A stretch of 6,221 bases of DNA from contig SPDA01000125.1 of NCBI GenBank assembly GCA_004525155.1, forward strand, positions 1-6,221, in the 5' to 3' direction. Position 1 is the first letter of the stretch. Each line of letters opens with the position of its first letter. The notes under the pieces were generated by a model. That model was given only the letters and a program-made list of their open reading frames with translations, was not told the origin of the DNA and searched no databases. Made by a program: the position numbers and the translations under genes. Below, piece after piece: positions 1 to 4,968 of the stretch. The stretch comes from Spirochaetales bacterium. GTDB lineage: Bacteria > Spirochaetota > Spirochaetia > SPDA01.

Positions 1-78
1 GCCGTTCAATATCACTTTTTTACCCGCATCCGCCCCGGTCAGGGCGCCGCAGGTGTGTGTTCTCTGCATTTCTTTCAT
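1..78 (-). CDS. aspS: Aspartyl-tRNA synthetase, N-terminal fragment (cut by window edge)
   Basis: Only the first 26 codons are present; the rest lies beyond the left edge. The translation contains RTHTCGALTGADAGKKV followed by ILNG, which matches the family pattern of bacterial AspRS N-termini (RThxCGeLtxxdvGkxVxLxGW), the beginning of the OB-fold anticodon-binding domain. AspRS charges tRNA-Asp with aspartate in the cytoplasm. Two in-frame ATGs are possible, with first base at 78 or 69; many AspRS proteins begin close to the RTH motif, so 69 is a real alternative. An in-frame TAG at 96-94 excludes starts further upstream. Neither ATG has a well-spaced ribosome binding site: an AGGAGG sits 19 nt before the first one. 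Identity rests on the motif alone but is distinctive. Confidence 0.85.
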   Translation of the reverse strand, partial: MKEMQRTHTCGALTGADAGKKVILNG

Positions 79-112
79 GGGGAGAAATCTACACTAACCT
101 CCTGCCTGATGC

Positions 113-140
113 AATATGTAAATTGTCATATCCGGGACAA
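113..140 (-). promoter_or_regulatory. Possible sigma-70 promoter for aspS
   Basis: On the minus strand TTGTCC (140-135, 4/6 to the -35 consensus) is followed after 16 bp by CATATT (118-113, 4/6 to the -10 consensus). Transcription would begin near 106, giving a leader of about 28 nt before the aspS ATG at 78. Both boxes are imperfect, so aspS could instead be read through from the gene upstream. Confidence 0.3.
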
Positions 141-175
141 GCGTCCATCCGCCATGACGGCCTAAACCGCTGCCG

Positions 176-191
176 GGGTGAATCTTCACCC
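176..191. repeat. 7-bp inverted repeat at the stop codon of the zinc-ribbon gene
   Basis: GGGTGAA (176-182) and TTCACCC (185-191) are perfect complements separated by 2 bp, so in practice a 6-bp stem with a 4-nt loop. It spans the TGA stop (188-186) of the minus-strand gene. No T-tract follows on either strand, so it is not a standard intrinsic terminator. It could protect the 3' end or be chance. Confidence 0.35.
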
Positions 192-569
192 GTGCCTGCA
201 GCCGGTGCATCCTAAGACGTGCACATGGGTTTTTCCGGGTTTTTCGAAGACCCGGGCTATGAGGTAGCCGTCGTCCGCCAGGGTTTTGCGGCAGGCGGGG
301 CATCTGCGTTCCCTTTCCCGGTTTGCCGGGTAACAGTAGGGGCAGCCGAAAATGTGCATCAGCTTGTCCTCCCTGCCCGGAAAAAGCGCGGAATGCACCC
401 GCTCTGTTTTTACAAGCTGTGAACCGCAGAGAGGGCAGGGTTTAGTTTCCGGCTGCCCGGTGCGTGAGGGGGGAGGATTCCCCGAACCGGCGGGTTCCTT
501 TTTCCTGAGCAGGAACAGGAGCAGCAGGGCGGCGACAATGACGGCGCCTGTCACGGCGATGGCAATCAT
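186..569 (-). CDS. Membrane-anchored protein with tandem zinc-ribbon units, function unknown
   Basis: The 127-residue product begins with one hydrophobic segment (residues 2-21) followed by RKK, which by the positive-inside rule suggests a single membrane anchor with the rest in the cytoplasm. A Pro/Gly/Ser-rich linker (about 25-44) leads to two similar Cys units. Unit 1 has CPLC (45-48) and, after HIFG, CPYC (76-79). Unit 2 has CPAC (90-93) and, after HVLG, CTGC (121-124). Each unit thus reads CPxC, about 27 residues, H[IV]xGCxxC, as expected for a zinc ribbon with four Cys ligands, and suggests internal duplication. A ribosome binding site, AGAGGA, lies 8 nt before the ATG. The gene diverges from rsmI and precedes aspS on the same strand. 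I do not recognise a named family; protein-protein contact or zinc/redox sensing are possible roles but nothing shows them. Confidence 0.75.
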   Translation of the reverse strand: MIAIAVTGAVIVAALLLLFLLRKKEPAGSGNPPPSRTGQPETKPCPLCGSQLVKTERVHSALFPGREDKLMHIFGCPYCYPANRERERRCPACRKTLADDGYLIARVFEKPGKTHVHVLGCTGCRHG

Positions 570-578
570 GGTTAAAAT

Positions 579-615
579 CCTCTATTTTCCTTGGCAAAAT
601 GTCAATCCAATTGTA
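579..615 (-). promoter_or_regulatory. Candidate -10 box and ribosome binding site of the zinc-ribbon gene
   Basis: On the minus strand TACAAT (615-610) matches the -10 consensus at 5/6 and would start transcription near 603, about 34 nt before the ATG at 569. AGAGGA (584-579) is well placed as the ribosome binding site. No good -35 box is seen upstream of it. A perfect TTGACA (605-600) also occurs, but no good -10 follows it at 16-18 bp. The ribosome binding site is more certain than the promoter. Confidence 0.35.
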
Positions 616-625
616 CTGTAAGACT

Positions 626-1306
626 ATGAGCAGTTTGTTTATTGTGGGCACGCCTATCGGTAATCTGAAAGATATCACGTTCCGCTCCCTGGAAGCGCTG
701 AAAGAGGTGGATATTATCGCCTGTGAGGACACGCGGCACACCAGGAAACTCCTGTCCGCCTACGATATCCACAAGCCTGTTATAAGCTGTTACGCTCACA
801 GGGAACTTAAGGGAACGTCAGCGGTGCTCGCCCAGCTTCAGGGCGGGAAAAATGTCGCCTATGTGACGGATGCGGGAACACCGGCTTTAAGCGATCCTGG
901 GTCCATGCTTGTGAGGGAGGCGCGCGCCGCGGGCCATGAGGTCATACCCATACCCGGAGTATCCGCAGTCACTACCATCCTGAGCGTGGCCGGTTTTGCG
1001 GGGAAGAGCGTCATATTTGAGGGTTTTTTATCGCCGAAACAGGGTAAACGGGTAAAAAGGCTGAAAGAACTGTTCGAGAGGGAAGAATCTTTTATTTTAT
1101 TTGAATCCCCCCATAGAATAGTTAAATTATTGGGGGATATTGCCGAAATAAAACCAGAATCCAATATGGTCCTGGGAAGAGAGATGACAAAGATGCACGA
1201 AGAGTACATTTCCGGTAAAAGTCAGGCGATTTTTGAAGAATTTAAGGCAAAAACCTTGATAAAAGGGGAATTTACCCTTATTGTATCTGGAAATAAAAAG
1301 AGTTAA
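626..1306 (+). CDS. rsmI: 16S rRNA (cytidine(1402)-2'-O)-methyltransferase RsmI, short form
   Basis: RsmI transfers a methyl group from S-adenosylmethionine to the 2'-O of C1402 in the decoding centre of 16S rRNA. The 226-residue protein carries the family motifs in order: GTPIGNLKDIT (8-18), ACEDTRHTRKLL (32-43), YVTDAGTPALSDPG (79-92), PIPGVSA (108-114), FEGFL (131-135), ESPHR (160-164), LGREMTK (183-189) and KGEFTLIVSG (213-222). The start at 626 was chosen over an in-frame ATG at 599 because RsmI proteins usually begin a few residues before the GTPIGNL motif. Neither start has a clear ribosome binding site. The protein ends just after the tetrapyrrole-methylase-type catalytic domain; E. 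coli RsmI is about 286 residues and has an additional C-terminal helical (HTH-like) domain that is absent here. The stop is followed by flgM after 51 bp with no terminator between them. Confidence 0.93.
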   Translation: MSSLFIVGTPIGNLKDITFRSLEALKEVDIIACEDTRHTRKLLSAYDIHKPVISCYAHRELKGTSAVLAQLQGGKNVAYVTDAGTPALSDPGSMLVREARAAGHEVIPIPGVSAVTTILSVAGFAGKSVIFEGFLSPKQGKRVKRLKELFEREESFILFESPHRIVKLLGDIAEIKPESNMVLGREMTKMHEEYISGKSQAIFEEFKAKTLIKGEFTLIVSGNKKS

Positions 1307-1316
1307 AATCTATAAT
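1288..1316 (+). promoter_or_regulatory. Possible sigma-70 promoter for flgM
   Basis: A perfect TATAAT (1311-1316) stands 17 bp after TGGAAA (1288-1293, 4/6 to the -35 consensus), partly inside the 3' end of rsmI. Transcription would start near 1323, about 35 nt before the flgM ATG. Confidence 0.45.
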
Positions 1317-1331
1317 GGAATGTGTCGATAG
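1304..1331 (+). promoter_or_regulatory. Putative sigma-28 (FliA) promoter for flgM
   Basis: TAAA (1304-1307, overlapping the rsmI stop codon) is followed after 16 bp by GTCGATAG (1324-1331). This matches the sigma-28 consensus TAAA-N15-GCCGATAA at 4/4 and 6/8 with one extra base of spacing. Position just before flgM makes biological sense, since flgM is commonly under its own sigma-28 target in other bacteria. It overlaps the sigma-70-type TATAAT. Confidence 0.45.
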
Positions 1332-1340
1332 ATTAAAGTG

Positions 1341-1348
1341 AAAGGTGG
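1341..1348 (+). promoter_or_regulatory. Ribosome binding site of flgM
   Basis: AAAGGTGG lies 9 nt before the ATG at 1358 and fixes that start. It is one of the few clear Shine-Dalgarno sequences on this strand. Confidence 0.7.
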
Positions 1349-1357
1349 GATTGGGCT

Positions 1358-1642
1358 ATGACTATAGAACGTTTAGGACCTGTTGATCCTGTTTCTAAAC
1401 TTAATAAAACAGAGAAATCATCCCGGGTCGAAAAACGGGACAGCACAGACTCCATAACTGTTTCAGAGGAAGCGAAATCCCTGGCCGAATTGTATCAGGT
1501 TTCTGAAAGCGTAAAGCTGTCTCCCGATGTAAGGATGGATCGTGTCATGGAAGTAAAGGAAAAACTGAAAGATCCCTCCTATCTCTCGGACAAGGTAATC
1601 GAAACCGTAGCGGACAGGCTGATGCAGCTTTTTGACCTATGA
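1358..1642 (+). CDS. flgM: Negative regulator of flagellin synthesis FlgM (anti-sigma-28 factor)
   Basis: FlgM binds sigma-28 (FliA) and keeps late flagellar genes off until the hook-basal body is complete, when FlgM is exported. The 94-residue length is typical. The N-terminal part (1-50) is polar, Ser/Lys/Glu-rich and low in hydrophobics, as expected of the disordered export region. The C-terminal sigma-binding part contains VRMDRVMEVKEKL (58-70), a DPSYLSDKV turn (72-80) and the helix VIETVADRLMQLFDL (80-94), which fits the FlgM family pattern of R-V-x-x-I/V-K-x-x-I/L followed by G/P-x-Y and a terminal amphipathic helix. The start is set by a good ribosome binding site. It follows rsmI with no terminator, has its own putative sigma-28 and sigma-70 promoters, and is closed by a strong terminator. 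The N-terminus resembles spirochaetal FlgM. Confidence 0.9.
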   Translation: MTIERLGPVDPVSKLNKTEKSSRVEKRDSTDSITVSEEAKSLAELYQVSESVKLSPDVRMDRVMEVKEKLKDPSYLSDKVIETVADRLMQLFDL

Positions 1643-1661
1643 GAAAATATGATTACGATAT

Positions 1662-1694
1662 AAAAGGCGGGAATCTATTCCCGCCTTTTTTTTT
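1662..1694 (+). terminator. Strong intrinsic terminator after flgM
   Basis: GGCGGGAA (1666-1673) pairs perfectly with TTCCCGCC (1678-1685) around a TCTA loop. The stem is extended by AAAA (1662-1665) against the T-run, and nine T residues (1686-1694) follow. It ends the rsmI-flgM transcript 20 bp after the flgM stop. Confidence 0.95.
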
Positions 1695-1713
1695 CTGATA
1701 TGCTTTGATGTAT

Positions 1714-2856
1714 ATGCCGGATTTCACCCTGTATCTTCCAACAAAAACTGTACTTGGTTTGGATTCTCTAACCCGCCTGGGTTCCCTGGTAAAACCTCTG
1801 GGAACCAGGGTGCTTCTTGTGACTGAAGGCGTTTTAAATGAATGGAAGCATGTGGACAGGGTGGAACAGCATCTTGCCGCTTCGGGCATTCAATGCATGA
1901 CGTTCCGGGACATCATGTCCCATTCCACGAGCAGCGCTGTGGACCAGGCTGTCAGCCTCGCAAGGAGCGGCAGGATCCAGGCCGTGGTCGGTCTTGGAGG
2001 AGTCCGCGCCTTGAGTCTTGCCAAGTGCACCGCAGCCCTGGCGGTTTCCGGGTCAAATATCGATAAGCATCTTTCCGGAGAGCCGTTTTCGGGCCCCCGC
2101 GTTCCCTATGTTGAAATTCCTTCCACCTGCAGAAACCCCTTTATGCTCGGGGATACCTGTGTCGTGGTTGATGCCCGGGACAGGCAGGCTAAATTCCTGC
2201 ATACCGGTGTGTTTGCCTCGGCGGCGGTTATCGATCCGGCCCTGTCCCTCTCGCTTTCCGCAAAGCTGACGGCAACCACCATGCTGGACGCTTTTTTAAG
2301 CGCCCTTGAAGGAATCATATCGCTTAAGAACAATTTTGTGTCTGAAAGCCTACTGTACCAGGCATTCAAGTACATCGTGGGAAATGTGAAGCGCGCCATG
2401 ACGGAACTTAATAACCTCGAGACCCGTTTTGCCGCTGCGCAGGCAGGGCTCTTGACCGCCATGGGCCTGAGTACGTCCATGCAGGGTATCGGATCCGCAC
2501 TTTCCCACGCCATAAGCGGCAAGCTGCGGGTTCCGCAATCCAGTGTGGCAACCGTGATGATTCCGCACCTTCTCGAGTGGGCCGTGCGCATCTGCCCGGA
2601 AAAAATCGCGGCCCTCGCGGATGCCATAGGCGAATCGACAGAAGGACGGACCCTGGATACCGCCCAGTACCTGGTGGGGTATATGCGGCATCTTATCGCT
2701 TCCCTCGGCCTTCCCCTGCGCTTAAGCGATTTCGGGATAAAATTCGGGGACCTGGCCGAGATTCCGGATATTGCGAGGCAATTCGAAGGCGTCGCCCATC
2801 TGCCTGTTCCCCTGTCCACCGAGGACATGTTCGAACTGCTCAAGAACGCGTACTAA
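1714..2856 (+). CDS. Iron-containing alcohol dehydrogenase-fold protein, metal site degenerate
   Basis: The 380-residue protein has the length and order of the Fe-ADH family (PF00465): an N-terminal nucleotide-binding half and a helical metal-binding half. It begins like the family (FTLYLPTKTVLGLDSLTRLG). The usual GGGSxxDxAK is GGVRALSLAK (95-104), and the PTTxGTGSE loop is PSTCRNPFM (136-144). In the metal site the first ligand Asp is kept (D192 in LDAF), but the three His ligands align with S196, S261 and Q275, with the same spacing as D196/H200/H263/H277 of E. coli FucO. H265, matching FucO H267, is kept. A normal Fe-dependent NAD(P)-linked oxidoreductase activity is therefore unlikely; a structural, binding or changed catalytic role is inferred. 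Starts at TTG 1705, ATG 1708 and ATG 1714 are all possible; 1714 fits the family N-terminus best, and none has a ribosome binding site. The TrmH-like gene follows after 6 bp. Confidence 0.8.
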   Translation: MPDFTLYLPTKTVLGLDSLTRLGSLVKPLGTRVLLVTEGVLNEWKHVDRVEQHLAASGIQCMTFRDIMSHSTSSAVDQAVSLARSGRIQAVVGLGGVRALSLAKCTAALAVSGSNIDKHLSGEPFSGPRVPYVEIPSTCRNPFMLGDTCVVVDARDRQAKFLHTGVFASAAVIDPALSLSLSAKLTATTMLDAFLSALEGIISLKNNFVSESLLYQAFKYIVGNVKRAMTELNNLETRFAAAQAGLLTAMGLSTSMQGIGSALSHAISGKLRVPQSSVATVMIPHLLEWAVRICPEKIAALADAIGESTEGRTLDTAQYLVGYMRHLIASLGLPLRLSDFGIKFGDLAEIPDIARQFEGVAHLPVPLSTEDMFELLKNAY

Positions 2857-2862
2857 AAGACC

Positions 2863-3711
2863 ATGACTGTTGCCAAACTGAGGAAACTTCCCCCAAGGAC
2901 CCGGCTGCGTAAATTATCTCTCATTATCCAGGCCAGCGAGCTGAATCTACGTGCGGGCAGGGTTCCGGATCTCGTTTACCTTACAGACCTCTGCGCGGCC
3001 GCTGCCGGAGAAAGCTGGCTGCCGCCGGGAATGGAAATCCTCTTTGCCGATTTGGGCGGAAAGCTCGGTGCGGCGCACTCTTTACCCGCCGGGGATCTGC
3101 TGCGGGCCTTGAACGGATGCAGGCATGCCCTGTTGTCACACCTGGGCGCCGAACCTGCTGAATGGGACTTTTTATATTCACACGCGTCCGGGGCGGACAC
3201 GGATCCCGTGTTTCCTGCGGCAGGGGCACGCGGATGTCTTCCCCTGCGTATTTACCTGGAGGATATCCGGAGTCCCTACAATGTGGGCGCCGTGTTCAGG
3301 ACAGCGGGCGCCTACCGTGTGGAAAAAATTCTGATATCCGGAATGACGGCATCCCCGGGCCACAGGCGGGCGGAGCGTACCGCCATGGGCTGCACCGGTT
3401 TCATACCCTGGGAAACGGCAGATATACGCACGCTCGAAGGAGAGCGGAACCTGTTTGCCCTGGAACAGGGAGGCACGCCCATCGACGAATTCCTGTTTCC
3501 GGACGAAGGCATCGTCATACTCGGTTCCGAGGAACTGGGCGTCAGTCCCGAAGCCCTGCGCCTGGCTGATGGGCGTCTCGGCAGGGTGACGATTCCTCTT
3601 TCAGGCAGAAAGGCGTCTCTTAACGTAAGCGTCGCTTTCGGCATCCTTATACACGCCTGGGTCCGCGCCCTGGGCGTTTCCGCTTCCCCGGTTTCGCGGC
3701 AGCCGAAATAA
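2863..3711 (+). CDS. SpoU/TrmH-type RNA 2'-O-ribose methyltransferase
   Basis: The C-terminal half (about 128-275) is a SPOUT domain of the SpoU class (PF00588), which methylates ribose 2'-OH in tRNA or rRNA using S-adenosylmethionine through a knotted fold. All three family motifs are visible: motif 1 NVGAVFRTA (140-148) with the catalytic-type Arg146 and Asn140; motif 2 ILGSEELGVS (219-228); motif 3 IPLSGRKASLNVSVAFG (244-260). The first 125 residues are a basic start (KLRKLPPRTRLRKL, 5-18) and a helical region that I do not recognise; they may bind RNA. The RNA target cannot be told from sequence. Only 6 bp separate it from the ADH-fold gene, so the two are probably co-transcribed. No clear Shine-Dalgarno is present beyond a weak AAAAGA at the upstream stop. 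Its last 65 bp overlap the opposing yjjB-like gene. Confidence 0.88.
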   Translation: MTVAKLRKLPPRTRLRKLSLIIQASELNLRAGRVPDLVYLTDLCAAAAGESWLPPGMEILFADLGGKLGAAHSLPAGDLLRALNGCRHALLSHLGAEPAEWDFLYSHASGADTDPVFPAAGARGCLPLRIYLEDIRSPYNVGAVFRTAGAYRVEKILISGMTASPGHRRAERTAMGCTGFIPWETADIRTLEGERNLFALEQGGTPIDEFLFPDEGIVILGSEELGVSPEALRLADGRLGRVTIPLSGRKASLNVSVAFGILIHAWVRALGVSASPVSRQPK

Positions 3712-4117
3712 TCCTGAAAACGGAGGATGATACGGCCAGGCCCATGGCAATGGCCCCGGCGATGAACAGGGTTTCGATACCCAGCGAAATTGATTTCGCC
3801 GAATTTTTTTGAATTGATTCCCACATGGTGTAGTAAATGCCGCTGCCCGGAACCAGGGGGATGATGGCGCAGACGGTAAAAACCGTTGCAGGGGATTTGA
3901 ATGCCGCCGCCATAATTTCGGAAAATACGCCGACCGCCAGGGATGCCGCGAAAGAGGCAAAGGTTGCGGAGGATGTCACTTTGAACAGCACGAGATAGAC
4001 GAGCCAGCCGATGCCTCCGCCCGCGGCCGCGGCAAGCATTTTAACCCCCCGGATATGCAGGATAATGGTGAAACCGAAGGTTGCTGCCATGGAAACCGCC
4101 ACCGGCGCCAGGATCAT
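3647..4117 (-). CDS. Threonine/serine exporter family protein, small subunit (YjjB-like, ThrE C-terminal domain)
   Basis: The 156-residue membrane protein matches the ThrE_2/YjjB domain (PF12821), in length and in the signature IIPLVPGSGIYYTM (85-98). Four hydrophobic segments are evident, about 3-20, 27-45, 53-73 and 112-134, with 79-95 a likely further one. In E. coli YjjP and YjjB act together as a succinate exporter; in Corynebacterium the same two domains are fused in ThrE, which exports threonine and serine. The substrate here is unknown. The ATG (4117-4115) overlaps the TGA of the upstream gene as ATGA, and a GGAAGGG ribosome binding site lies inside the upstream gene's end, indicating tight coupling. 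The product ends in a Lys/Arg-rich tail (142-156) that is encoded opposite the 3' end of the TrmH-like gene. The longer open frame upstream of 4117 is out-of-frame shadow of the yjjP-like gene. Confidence 0.88.
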   Translation of the reverse strand: MILAPVAVSMAATFGFTIILHIRGVKMLAAAAGGGIGWLVYLVLFKVTSSATFASFAASLAVGVFSEIMAAAFKSPATVFTVCAIIPLVPGSGIYYTMWESIQKNSAKSISLGIETLFIAGAIAMGLAVSSSVFRIISAAAKPGKRKRPGRGPRRV

Positions 4118-4881
4118 AAGGAGCCCTTCCCCATCAGAACCCAGAGGGCAATGACGATGGCGTTGCCCGCGGCTATGGCGGCTGCCAGGATAAAGGCTTC
4201 CACAAGTCTGGCGACCCCCGCCACCAGGTCCCCGGCCATGATGTCCCTGATCGAGTTCACAATCAGAATCCCCGGCACCAGGAGCATGATGGAGCCGATA
4301 ATTATCATGTCCGCCTTTGCCGCCAGGCCGAGACGGACGCTTACAAGCGCCAGGGCCGCGGCCAGCACGGCTCCCGTCAGATTCGAGAAAAAATGATTGA
4401 ACCGGATAAGGCCCAGGAGGTAGGTAAACAATTTGAGGATAAGACCGACAGCAAAAGCCACAGCCGCCTCCCGCAGGCTCCCGCCGAAAAGCCAGGTAAA
4501 ACAGGCGGCGCATAATCCGCCTGCCGGAATGAATAAAAAAGCCGGGTAGGGCCTGGCGGAATCTAGGCGTTTGAGGTTTTTATGAATCTGGTTGTACCGT
4601 TCGTCCGGTTTAAGATTCCTGACGAGGTTGTTGACCCGGGAAATCTTTTCCAGGTCTATGGACCGCTTCGTTATGCGCCGGACCAGGGAGTAGGATTTCT
4701 GCTCGCGGTCCACGACGCTCAGCATGATGCCCGTGGGCAGGGCAAAACAGTCGGACACGGTCATGCCGAAGGCGGAGCAGATATGGTTTATTGTTTCTTC
4801 CACGCGGTAGGTTTCACCGCCGTTCTCAAGTATTATCTGGCCGGCGTCCGCGGCCAGGCTTAGGATGCTGTTCGGATCCAT
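4114..4881 (-). CDS. Threonine/serine exporter family protein, large subunit (YjjP-like, ThrE N-terminal domain)
   Basis: The 255-residue length is close to E. coli YjjP (256). A soluble N-terminal region (1-110) carries the ThrE_1 (PF06738) signature GQIILENGGETYRVEETI (14-31). The membrane part (about 112-250) has roughly five hydrophobic segments and the conserved LLVPGILIVNSIRDIMAGD (200-218), with GD at 217-218. Together with the YjjB-like partner it should form an inner-membrane exporter of a small carboxylate or amino acid (threonine/serine in C. glutamicum ThrE, succinate in E. coli YjjPB); the substrate here cannot be read from sequence. The start at 4881 is the only reasonable one near the conserved N-terminus. 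No Shine-Dalgarno is seen, but a good promoter puts the transcript start only about 8 nt before the ATG. It diverges from the ATP-grasp gene. Confidence 0.9.
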   Translation of the reverse strand: MDPNSILSLAADAGQIILENGGETYRVEETINHICSAFGMTVSDCFALPTGIMLSVVDREQKSYSLVRRITKRSIDLEKISRVNNLVRNLKPDERYNQIHKNLKRLDSARPYPAFLFIPAGGLCAACFTWLFGGSLREAAVAFAVGLILKLFTYLLGLIRFNHFFSNLTGAVLAAALALVSVRLGLAAKADMIIIGSIMLLVPGILIVNSIRDIMAGDLVAGVARLVEAFILAAAIAAGNAIVIALWVLMGKGSL

Positions 4882-4895
4882 GGTATTGCGGAAAG

Positions 4896-4923
4896 CTTAT
4901 ACGCAGGCTTCCGGTTAAGTCAA
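4896..4923 (-). promoter_or_regulatory. Sigma-70-type promoter of the yjjP/yjjB-like operon
   Basis: On the minus strand TTGACT (4923-4918, 5/6) and TATAAG (4901-4896, 5/6) are 16 bp apart. The transcript would start near 4889, leaving a leader of about 8 nt before the ATG at 4881, in line with the absence of a ribosome binding site. Confidence 0.6.
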
Positions 4924-4933
4924 CCAATCCGGC

Positions 4934-4962
4934 TTGACAAAGGGAATAAAAAATTCTAGGGT
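4934..4962 (+). promoter_or_regulatory. Promoter region and ribosome binding site of the ATP-grasp gene
   Basis: A perfect -35 box TTGACA is at 4934-4939. The matching -10 is poor: TAGGGT (4957-4962, 3/6) at 17 bp or TTCTAG (4954-4959) at 14 bp. AGGG (4958-4961), 7 nt before the ATG, serves as ribosome binding site and competes with the first reading. A weak core promoter may need an activator. Confidence 0.4.
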
Positions 4963-4968
4963 CGACGC

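Noticed and set aside
94..303. 69-codon minus-strand open frame overlapping the end of the zinc-ribbon gene
   Set aside because: Arg/Pro/His-rich translation with no domain features; it is an out-of-frame shadow of the zinc-ribbon gene and lacks a ribosome binding site.
599..625. Upstream ATG extending rsmI by nine residues
   Set aside because: No ribosome binding site, the extension does not resemble RsmI N-termini, and family members start close to the GTPIGNL motif, as ATG 626 does.
1105..1138. ATCCCCC / GGGGGAT inverted repeat within rsmI
   Set aside because: The 7-bp arms encode the conserved ESPHR region and LLGD and are separated by 20 nt; there is no T-tract, so it is best explained by coding constraint.
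2106..2843. 245-codon minus-strand open frame antisense to the ADH-fold gene
   Set aside because: Ser/Arg-rich translation without recognisable motifs; the plus frame has clear Fe-ADH homology, and GC-rich coding DNA often leaves long antisense frames.
3691..3707. TTTCG / CGAAA stem at the end of the TrmH-like gene as a shared terminator
   Set aside because: The stem is only 5 bp, its loop is GC-rich and no T-tract follows on either strand.
3312..3960. Minus-strand open frames opposite the TrmH-like gene and beside the yjjB-like gene
   Set aside because: They are shadows: the SpoU motifs on the plus strand and the ThrE_2 signature in another minus frame explain the DNA.
4118..4513. N-terminal extension of the yjjB-like frame upstream of 4117
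   Set aside because: The extension is Gly/Arg/Pro/Cys-rich nonsense out of frame with the YjjP-like coding sequence; the ATGA overlap with a ribosome binding site marks the true start.
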